Position numbers and translations under genes: made by a program. The notes under the pieces are model-generated. The model ran no database searches. It worked only from the letters and a program-made list of their open reading frames with translations, and was not told where the DNA came from. Below, one piece after another: positions 1-6,230 of a stretch of DNA of 22,157 nt. Each line of letters opens with the position of its first letter. The first letter of the stretch is position 1. This DNA is from a bacterium (GTDB lineage Bacteria; Ratteibacteria; UBA8468): positions 1-22,157 of the forward strand of contig DAOVGU010000234.1 of assembly GCA_030672255.1 (NCBI GenBank), in the 5' to 3' direction.

Positions 1-1
1 A

Positions 2-130
2 AAGATTAAAGTTTTGATTGAAGGAGCTTTAGAAGAATCTGATTTGCCTTACAAAGTTGATATTATTGATTTTTCTTTGGTCTCTCCCAACTTTAAAAAA
101 GTGGCTTTATCAAAAATTAAAAAATTATGA
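2..130 (+). CDS. Minimal nucleotidyltransferase (MNT) domain protein, C-terminal fragment
   Basis: The window opens inside a reading frame that ends at TGA 128-130; 42 residues are visible. The stretch LPYKVDIIDF followed by a short SPNFKKVALSKIKK tail resembles the C-terminus of small MNT-type nucleotidyltransferases, where the third acidic residue of the fold lies in a 'VDIIDF'-like strand. The N-terminal GSxxxGxxxxxSDxD signature is upstream of the window, so activity cannot be judged. The stop overlaps the ATG of the next gene (ATGA), the usual arrangement of MNT-HEPN pairs, in which MNT is typically the antitoxin or AMP-transferring partner. Family assignment rests on a short tail plus the neighbour, so it is moderately confident. 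Confidence 0.6.
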   Translation, partial: KIKVLIEGALEESDLPYKVDIIDFSLVSPNFKKVALSKIKKL

Positions 131-324
131 CTAAGTCAGAAAGTCTGATTAAAGATCTCAAAAAAGCTAATCAAAGATTAAAAGAAGCAACTGAAGCTAA
201 ACCGACGAGGATGAATAAAGATGCAACTATTCAAAGATTTGAGTTCACGTTAGCCAACAAAGTTTATCGTAAGGCCTTAAAGTTTCCTCGAGAAATAGAT
301 AGTTTATTGGAAAGCCTTGGTTAG
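127..324 (+). CDS. HEPN-family (nucleotidyltransferase substrate-binding) protein, internally deleted
   Basis: This 65-residue protein overlaps the preceding nucleotidyltransferase by 4 bases. Its first 41 residues match the start of HI0074-type substrate-binding/HEPN proteins: a coiled helix (LKKANQRLKEA), then NKDATIQRFEFT. Family members usually continue FELAWKTLK and run to about 130-140 residues. Here the sequence jumps at residues 41-43 (about base 249) to LANKVYRKALKFPREIDSLL, which resembles the family's last helix. The central helices, including the R-x4-6-H ribonuclease motif, are missing, while the frame stays open. I infer an in-frame internal deletion of roughly 70 residues, giving a protein unlikely to be an active HEPN RNase. 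Annotating it as a pseudogene would also be reasonable. Confidence 0.6.
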   Translation: MTKSESLIKDLKKANQRLKEATEAKPTRMNKDATIQRFEFTLANKVYRKALKFPREIDSLLESLG

Positions 325-349
325 ACTGTCGTACCCTTCCAAATATTTC

Positions 350-379
350 TTGACCAATATCTATTTATTAGTCTAAAAT
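350..379 (+). promoter_or_regulatory. Candidate sigma70-type promoter for the polysaccharide genes
   Basis: TTGACC at 350-355 and TAAAAT at 374-379 are separated by 18 bases, close to the sigma70 ideal. The site lies in the 100-base gap between the HEPN remnant and the first polysaccharide gene, and it is the only good promoter seen there. The call is by eye, from consensus only. Confidence 0.45.
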
Positions 380-392
380 AAACTAGACTAAT
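367..392. promoter_or_regulatory. Perfect 9-bp inverted repeat overlapping the -10 box (operator-like)
   Basis: ATTAGTCTA at 367-375 and its exact reverse complement TAGACTAAT at 384-392 flank an 8-base AT-rich spacer. The left arm overlaps the candidate -10 box and the right arm covers the likely transcription start. A dimeric repressor bound here would block initiation. An RNA hairpin is possible but the arms are AT-rich and no T-run follows, so an operator is preferred over a terminator. The regulator is not encoded in this window. Confidence 0.45.
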
Positions 393-424
393 ACAGATTA
401 GGAGATGATATGCTATGAAGGAGG

Positions 425-2356
425 TTGACGATTAAACTAATATTTTTCATTATAACATACCTATTCTCCGGGCTTATTGCTACCGCTTTCTTTAAAACTA
501 TCTTAAAGAGGCATAAGGAGATAATAAGTCCAGGAGAAATCCTTATTCTTGGTTTTGGTCTGGGACCAATAATTATCTCTTTGATTCTCTGTCTTCTATT
601 CCTATTTTTACCTAATAAAGCGAATCTATTCTATATTCTCATTGTCAGTGTTATTTTTCTCTTAATGCTTTTTATTGGCAGAAGAAATATTCTTGAAGGA
701 AAGGAATTTTTAGCATGGTTTAAAGGAATAAGAAATTTAGAGAAGGATATTATCTTGATTGTTGCTATTGTCTCTATCGTGATGCTTTATATCTTTATCG
801 TGGGGATTAACTTTCCTATTGTCACTCATGATGCTTCAACCTATGGCTATTATGGAAAATACCTTTATCAAGAGAAAAATCTTAGTCATTACCCGATGAG
901 AAAACCGGATGAAAAAACCGGTGCCTACTTAAAAGTTCGTCATCCTCCGGGATTCCCTCTGATATACACTTGGTTTTATCTGCTTCAGGGGAATACCGAT
1001 TCCGATATATTAGCCAGAACTGTCAGTCCGATGTATGGCTTATACCTGATAATTCTTCTCTGGATTGTCCTGAGAACAAGGAAGAATAAATACTGTAGTG
1101 CTTTTGGTATTTTATTAATGGCATTGACCCCATTGTTTATTCAACAGTCATGCTGCAATACGATTGACCCGACAAGAATGTATCTCATCTTTTTCTCTTT
1201 TATATTGTTGGCCAAATTCTTGAACTCAGAATCCTTCATTCTTGCCCTACTTACCATTATTGTGCTTGGGCTTTCCCTTTATCTTCATACTGCTGGACTC
1301 TTAGTCCTTCTGACAATGATAATTTTGTATCTCTTGCTTACAAAAAAAAGTATCAAGAGAAGAATAATTTTAGCTGTTCTTATGGCAATTGTCCTGGGAG
1401 GGGTCCGATATGGGACTAAGCATATCAAATTTAGCCCCCCCATCCTCCGTACCTATCTTTCCCTATTAAGAACCAATTTCTCATTTCAGAGATTCGAGTA
1501 TTCACATTTCAAAAAAATAGCCGCACTTGGCAAGAGAAGGACTGAAGTTATTAGTGAAGAACCGGAGGAATGGTTAAGAAGAATTTTTTACGAAAGGGGG
1601 CAGGTATTTTCAACACCAATCTTTTTTGGTCTTTCCTACTATATCTTCTTGTTCGCTCTCTTTTACTGGATAGGGTATATTCATAAAAAAAGATTGGATT
1701 TAGTCCTCCTATTAGGGGCTATTCTTTTTGCCATTCCCGTAATCTATAGGTATTGGCTTAACAACCGCTACATCTTTACCATCCACCCAATAATCGCCTA
1801 CTTTGGGGGTTTGGCAATAGGTTCAGTCTATAGCCGGTTAAGAAACGGCAAGTTTAAGGGATTATGGCCAGTAGTTTTAATCCCTTTAATTGTTATGATG
1901 GCATGGCATGTTCCCCTTTCCATAGTTAGGGGAAATTATGTAAAATTTGGAGCGATTAAGAAAGTAATAAGGTATATCTTCGCTGACCAAAAGGAGAAGT
2001 TGCAAAATACAAGTGAAGTATTTCAGGCAATTGAATTTATTAATACACAAACCCCAGAGGATTCTGTTGTTTTAGTATTTAGAGATGGGAGATACTTTTA
2101 TAATGCGGAAAGAAAAGGAATCTGCTATTACGACCCAAGATTGAAATCTTTTTACCGGTCACATAATACAGAAGAAGCTTATCGGTATCTATTAAATTTA
2201 GGTGTAAATTACATTATGACTGACCCCCAGTATGTGCAATGCAGTGCCTTTAAAGATTCAGAACTTAAAAATATCTTGAAGGATAAAAAAATGTCACAAT
2301 TAGTATACGAAAATTGGGCGGCGGTCTACGAAATAAGATGGATTCCCGATTACTAA
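425..2356 (+). CDS. GT-C fold membrane glycosyltransferase (GT39/ArnT/PMT-like)
   Basis: A 643-residue polytopic membrane protein. An N-terminal block of hydrophobic helices is followed by a loop with an acidic residue after a helix (VTHDAS, D136) and RHPPGFPLIY (173-182). That layout matches GT-C transferases of the ArnT/PMT/GT39 type, which use polyprenyl-phosphate sugars on the outer face of the membrane. The last ~120 residues are soluble (a helix AIEFINTQTPEDSVVLV, then a YNAERKG segment), as in this superfamily. The start is uncertain: TTG 425 abuts a strong AAGGAGG (418-424) with no spacer, while ATT 431 would have ideal spacing; no in-frame ATG lies close by. The final residues (IPDY) and the stop fall inside a palindromic repeat. 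Substrate is unknown. Confidence 0.65.
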   Translation: MTIKLIFFIITYLFSGLIATAFFKTILKRHKEIISPGEILILGFGLGPIIISLILCLLFLFLPNKANLFYILIVSVIFLLMLFIGRRNILEGKEFLAWFKGIRNLEKDIILIVAIVSIVMLYIFIVGINFPIVTHDASTYGYYGKYLYQEKNLSHYPMRKPDEKTGAYLKVRHPPGFPLIYTWFYLLQGNTDSDILARTVSPMYGLYLIILLWIVLRTRKNKYCSAFGILLMALTPLFIQQSCCNTIDPTRMYLIFFSFILLAKFLNSESFILALLTIIVLGLSLYLHTAGLLVLLTMIILYLLLTKKSIKRRIILAVLMAIVLGGVRYGTKHIKFSPPILRTYLSLLRTNFSFQRFEYSHFKKIAALGKRRTEVISEEPEEWLRRIFYERGQVFSTPIFFGLSYYIFLFALFYWIGYIHKKRLDLVLLLGAILFAIPVIYRYWLNNRYIFTIHPIIAYFGGLAIGSVYSRLRNGKFKGLWPVVLIPLIVMMAWHVPLSIVRGNYVKFGAIKKVIRYIFADQKEKLQNTSEVFQAIEFINTQTPEDSVVLVFRDGRYFYNAERKGICYYDPRLKSFYRSHNTEEAYRYLLNLGVNYIMTDPQYVQCSAFKDSELKNILKDKKMSQLVYENWAAVYEIRWIPDY

Positions 2357-2467
2357 CTTCGGGAATGACATGAGTGTGTTATTGCGGGAATGACAATGTA
2401 TTCTGTCATTGCGAGGCCGAAGGCCGTGGCAATCTCATTACTGTCATTCCTGTGAAAACAGGAATCT
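2341..2467. repeat. Cluster of GTCATTSC-type palindromic repeat units
   Basis: Several imperfect palindromes are stacked between the GT-C gene and the flippase. Unit 1 pairs ATTCCCGA (2342-2349) with TCGGGAAT (2359-2366) and contains the end of the GT-C gene. A partial unit reads ATTGCGGGAATGACA near 2381-2395. Unit 2 runs from GTCATTGCGAGG (2405) to GGCAATCTC (ending about 2436) with GGCC/GGCC inside. Unit 3 pairs ATTCCTGT (2446-2453) with ACAGGAAT (2458-2465). All share GTCATT at one end and AATC at the other. Related units occur at 14615-14806 and 15446-15537. They may be non-autonomous mobile repeats or structured 3' ends; no transposase is seen. Confidence 0.75.
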
Positions 2468-2500
2468 AATGTTTCGAGCAAAATTTTATACTCTTTAAAA

Positions 2501-3973
2501 ATGAAAGCGACATTTAAGGATATTTCGCTAACCTTTATCACCGAGACAATAGTTTTAATAGGTTTTATCTTTATTTACCGGCTACTCGCAAAAAACTTTG
2601 GTCCCGAAGGTGTGGGGGAATATTCCTTAGTCAGAAGGGTAGCTGGTTTTATTCAACCTTTGTTGATTTTAGGTTTAGGTATAGGACTACCAAGATATAT
2701 TGCGATGAGTAAGGATAAAGGTCAAAGGATTTCTTACTTAAAAGCCAGTTCTTTCACAATAGCAATCTTTACCCTGTTGTTTTTGCTGATAGCAAATCTA
2801 TTTAGCGCTCGCTTTGCCAGAACATTCTTTGGCAACATTGCTTATACCGATTTGGTTTTGCCTTTTTCATTTCTTTTGATGGGTTTAGTCCTACACATTT
2901 TGGTTTATTCCTATTTCCGCGGACGATTATTCGTAAAAACCTTCAATTCTCTTCAGGTAATAAATTTAGCCTTGCTCCCGATTACTATTCTTATTCTTTT
3001 CAAAAATATTACTATTTCAAGGTTAATAATCTTGGTAGGCAGTAGCACTCTTATAATTGCTTTCCTTTTTTCTTTATCCTTTATTAAAGAGCTCTTTGCA
3101 CCTTCTAAAAAAGTACATCTTAGAAATTCATCAAAGGAACTATTTTCTTATAGCCTACCCCGGGTTCCCGGTGATTTTGCTCTTGCCGGACTTTTCTCTT
3201 TAGGTCCCATTTTTGCGGCTCATTTTACCTCTATTGAAGAAGTAGGCTATCTTTCCGTAAGCCAGAGTCTGTTGATGGGAATGTGCGGAATGGTTGCTCC
3301 AATAGGCATAATTCTTCTTCCCAAAGTCAGTCACCTGGTCGCTCAAGGGGAGCAAGAAACAATAAAGAAAAATTTGGATTTATTTATTGCCGCTGTTTTC
3401 CAGTGTTCCATTTTTATATCTATTCAATTAATAATATTCACCGATAGCATAGTGGAATACTGGTTAGGTTCTAAATTCTTTGCTGCTATTCCTGTAATGC
3501 GCATTGTACTTGTTTCCGCAATCTTTTATGCTTTCTATATCGCGATGAGAAACGTTCTGGATGCGATAAAGGTTAAACCAATAAATACAATAAACATTTC
3601 TATATCTCTGGGTACTTTTTTGCTGATTGCCGGAATGCTATTATTCGTATTTAAGTTCTTTAGTCCGGTTATCAGTTTAAGCATTGCCTTTTGTTCGGGA
3701 TTAATCTCTCTGGGAATTTTAACCTATATTTCCTTAAGAAAGATATACCCGGAAAACCTGAAAAAGGATTTGAAACGTTTTTGGATAGCTGCGATTATTA
3801 ATCTTTTATTGGCAGGGGTAGCAATCTTGGTAAAACCCTTTATAACTTTAGGACTTTGTTACCTAATTATCTTTGAAATTTTCCTGGGAGCAGTTTACCT
3901 GTTAATTCTCTGGTTACTGAAAACGGATTGGCTAAGACAAATTCCTGAAAGGATAAGAATTTATGATCGGTAA
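2501..3973 (+). CDS. Wzx-like polysaccharide flippase (MOP superfamily)
   Basis: A 490-residue, very hydrophobic protein with about 12-14 predicted membrane helices. The N-terminus (FITETIVLIGFIFIYRLLAK, then FGPEGVGEYSLVRRV) is the characteristic opening of RfbX/Wzx-type oligosaccharide flippases, where the first helix leads into a 'GPEGxGxY' segment. RVPGDFA near the middle is another family hallmark. The role inferred is to move undecaprenyl-diphosphate-linked repeat units from the cytoplasmic to the outer leaflet. ATG 2501 has no clear Shine-Dalgarno site and sits just 34 bases past a repeat cluster; it was chosen because it opens exactly at the conserved N-terminus. The 3' end overlaps the polymerase gene by 11 bases, indicating coupled translation. 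The symbol wzx is not assigned because the family is very divergent. Confidence 0.85.
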   Translation: MKATFKDISLTFITETIVLIGFIFIYRLLAKNFGPEGVGEYSLVRRVAGFIQPLLILGLGIGLPRYIAMSKDKGQRISYLKASSFTIAIFTLLFLLIANLFSARFARTFFGNIAYTDLVLPFSFLLMGLVLHILVYSYFRGRLFVKTFNSLQVINLALLPITILILFKNITISRLIILVGSSTLIIAFLFSLSFIKELFAPSKKVHLRNSSKELFSYSLPRVPGDFALAGLFSLGPIFAAHFTSIEEVGYLSVSQSLLMGMCGMVAPIGIILLPKVSHLVAQGEQETIKKNLDLFIAAVFQCSIFISIQLIIFTDSIVEYWLGSKFFAAIPVMRIVLVSAIFYAFYIAMRNVLDAIKVKPINTINISISLGTFLLIAGMLLFVFKFFSPVISLSIAFCSGLISLGILTYISLRKIYPENLKKDLKRFWIAAIINLLLAGVAILVKPFITLGLCYLIIFEIFLGAVYLLILWLLKTDWLRQIPERIRIYDR

Positions 3974-5291
3974 TATTTCACTTGCTTTTATCCTGTTAAC
4001 ATTTATTTTGCTCTTTAAGACTTTATATAAAAGTTTCTGGAATCCCCTATCAATATTTTCTATGGTTTGGTTCTTTTCGGTATTGGGCACAATCGTTGGC
4101 CCCATCCAATACACACCCATCAGCATTAAAATGGTCATTTTCATCACTGCAAGTTTCTCAGCAATATTCCTTGGCGCTTTAACGCCAGCTCTTTTAAGAA
4201 TGATAAGTAAGGCTCGGATTCAGGGAATTAAATGTACCACGATAGTCAATAATCAACATATTTTCCTGATTATTGTAATTCTATCTTTATTGGGAACGCT
4301 CGGTCCTATTTTAATGTTGCTTCATCTTTATCGGGGTGCTTATCTTTCCCTGTTATTAAATCCAGCCCTGCACAGTAAACTCAGAGAAATGTCACTTTCC
4401 GGGGGTGAAATAATCTATTCTTTGACATCATCTTTACTCCTCTCTCTAAATATAGTTGCCCTTGTTTTTGCAGGATTACTTTTGGCAACTTTAAATAAGA
4501 TTAAAAAATATATCTTTCTTTGGCCCCTGGTCAATATTCTGATAGGTTGTCTAATTACGACCGGGAGAAGCACAATAATCTGGGGGCTAATGCTATTTAT
4601 CAGTTCCTTCGTTTTTTCAAAAATTTTTTTAAAAAGGCAAAGCATCAAACTGTCCTTAAGACATGTTGTTTTGCTGTTTATAATTATTGTTATTCTGGCA
4701 TCGATGCGTAATTGGCGCGGAGGAAATGTCAAAGATACCTATCTGTATACCAAATCATTCTATGGTGATACTTTAAGGTGGAAGATTGATAGTCCTTCCT
4801 TTTATTCCTTGCTCTCCGTTTTTGATACTTTCTCCGGTTCAATCCCTGCCTTAAGTCAATTTTTAGAAACCAGCGATTTTGAATTAGGGCTTGGTGTTTA
4901 TACATTTAAGCCATTTTTTAAATGGTTGGGTAGCAAAGATATTAGTTTTTATTACCATCCTGCTCACATCCCATTTGAATATAATGTTTTCAGTTATCTG
5001 AGGGAACTTTATGTTGATTTTGGATTTTTAGGAATGGTGTGCTTTAATATGATTTTGGGATTTTTTGCCTCTTTCTACTATTATAAATGTAAGGATAAAA
5101 TCTCTTTGATTAACTTAACCGCTGTATCTTTCATAACAACATTCCTTTTATACTCAATTTGGTTACCCATTTCCTATGCCACGATGTTCTGGTCTTCTCT
5201 GGCTATCTCAATTATTATTAGCATGCTCATTCCACAGAAATTCTATCTTGAAAAATTATCAACTGCACAATATGGCCAAAGAAATTCTTGA
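3963..5291 (+). CDS. Wzy-like oligosaccharide repeat-unit polymerase
   Basis: A 442-residue membrane protein with about 11-12 hydrophobic helices. The long loop in the second half contains ELGLGVYTFKP and then YNVFSYLRELYVDFGFLG, matching the pattern of the O-antigen polymerase/'oligosaccharide repeat unit polymerase' family, in which a conserved N-x-F/Y-x-x-L-R...D-F-G segment precedes the last helices. The expected role is joining lipid-linked repeat units on the outer face of the inner membrane. ATG 3963 lies inside the flippase 3' end, with AAAGGA about 9 bases upstream. It overlaps the next glycosyltransferase by 20 bases. The position directly after the flippase supports the Wzx/Wzy pairing. 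Sequence divergence in this family is high, so the polymerase call is strong but not certain. Confidence 0.75.
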   Translation: MIGNISLAFILLTFILLFKTLYKSFWNPLSIFSMVWFFSVLGTIVGPIQYTPISIKMVIFITASFSAIFLGALTPALLRMISKARIQGIKCTTIVNNQHIFLIIVILSLLGTLGPILMLLHLYRGAYLSLLLNPALHSKLREMSLSGGEIIYSLTSSLLLSLNIVALVFAGLLLATLNKIKKYIFLWPLVNILIGCLITTGRSTIIWGLMLFISSFVFSKIFLKRQSIKLSLRHVVLLFIIIVILASMRNWRGGNVKDTYLYTKSFYGDTLRWKIDSPSFYSLLSVFDTFSGSIPALSQFLETSDFELGLGVYTFKPFFKWLGSKDISFYYHPAHIPFEYNVFSYLRELYVDFGFLGMVCFNMILGFFASFYYYKCKDKISLINLTAVSFITTFLLYSIWLPISYATMFWSSLAISIIISMLIPQKFYLEKLSTAQYGQRNS

Positions 5292-6222
5292 TATTTCTAT
5301 TGTCATCGGGAAAAATGAAAAATTTATTATTCCTTGCCTGCGTTCAATATTCAAAGAAACTGTCACGCCATTTAATATTTATGTCATCTGTAATTGGAAG
5401 GAAGATAAAATAATCAGGAAGATACAAAAGGAATTCCCCGATATTACTCTGCTTATTAATTCGGAACCAAAAGGATTTGCTGAAAATCATAATAATGTTA
5501 TAAAATCTTCTCATTCTAAATATATTTCAATACTTAATGACGATACCGTTATTTTAAGTCGTGCCATTGATAAATTAATCAGATATATGGAAGAGAATCC
5601 CAGGGTTGGAGTAATAAGTCCTAAATTGGTTAACCCTGACCTTAGCCTTCAGCACTCTACTTACAGTTTTCCATCTTTGTTCAAGGACAGTCTAAACATC
5701 TTCGGACTGAGAAAATTGGTTCCTTTTAATAAATTAACCTATTCTTTTGCCAATCTTCTCCTGGGCGAATATAAATCTCGATTCTGGCGGCACAATCAGA
5801 TTGCCGAGGTAGATACCCTTCGGGGTGCCTGTGTATTAGTGAGGAGGGAAACCATAGAAGAGGTCGGACTGATGGACGAGGTAACCCTGGCTTATGGCGA
5901 AGAGACAGAATGGCACTGCCGGATGAAAAAGAAAGGTTGGAAAATTGTTTTTAATCCAGAAGTAGAGGTTATTCATTATGGTCGGCAATCTTCAAAATCT
6001 CTCGGATCTGCAATAGAACTTGAGCAAATCAAAGGGTTACTTAATTTTTATAACAAACACAAAAAATTCATGGAATTCGCCCTTTTAAGAGGGGCAATTT
6101 TTGCTGTCTTCAACATAAAATTATTCCTTTCTTTTATCGCCCATAATCAAGAGAAGATTAAGTATTATAAGCAGATTACAAAAATGGCACTTACTCCTTA
6201 TCAGGAAATTTATCATCGCTAA
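5272..6222 (+). CDS. GT2 family glycosyltransferase (rhamnosyltransferase-like)
   Basis: A 316-residue GT-A fold transferase. It opens with the strand ILDISIVIGKNE, carries NDDT (residues 89-92) as the metal-binding DxD-type motif, RGACVLVRRETIEEVG (184-199) as the acceptor-site strand, and YGEETEWHCRMKKKGW as the catalytic-base region. This order is typical of cytoplasmic GT2 enzymes related to rhamnosyltransferases. Oddly, the usual DN(A/S)S nucleotide-contact motif after the second strand is replaced by CNWKED (40-45). An upstream in-frame ATG at 5176 would add 32 residues inside the polymerase gene that do not fit the fold, so ATG 5272 is preferred. Its stop is 8 bases before the rhamnosidase gene. 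Sugar specificity cannot be read from sequence. Confidence 0.8.
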   Translation: MAKEILDISIVIGKNEKFIIPCLRSIFKETVTPFNIYVICNWKEDKIIRKIQKEFPDITLLINSEPKGFAENHNNVIKSSHSKYISILNDDTVILSRAIDKLIRYMEENPRVGVISPKLVNPDLSLQHSTYSFPSLFKDSLNIFGLRKLVPFNKLTYSFANLLLGEYKSRFWRHNQIAEVDTLRGACVLVRRETIEEVGLMDEVTLAYGEETEWHCRMKKKGWKIVFNPEVEVIHYGRQSSKSLGSAIELEQIKGLLNFYNKHKKFMEFALLRGAIFAVFNIKLFLSFIAHNQEKIKYYKQITKMALTPYQEIYHR

Positions 6223-6230
6223 GAGGAGCT

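Noticed and set aside
2353..2541. A 62-codon minus-strand open frame between the GT-C and flippase genes
   Set aside because: It reads through the repeat units and the flippase 5' end, with no family resemblance or ribosome site.
5176..5271. Upstream ATG extension of the GT2 gene
   Set aside because: The added 32 residues lie within the polymerase coding region and do not fit the GT-A fold, which starts cleanly at ATG 5272.
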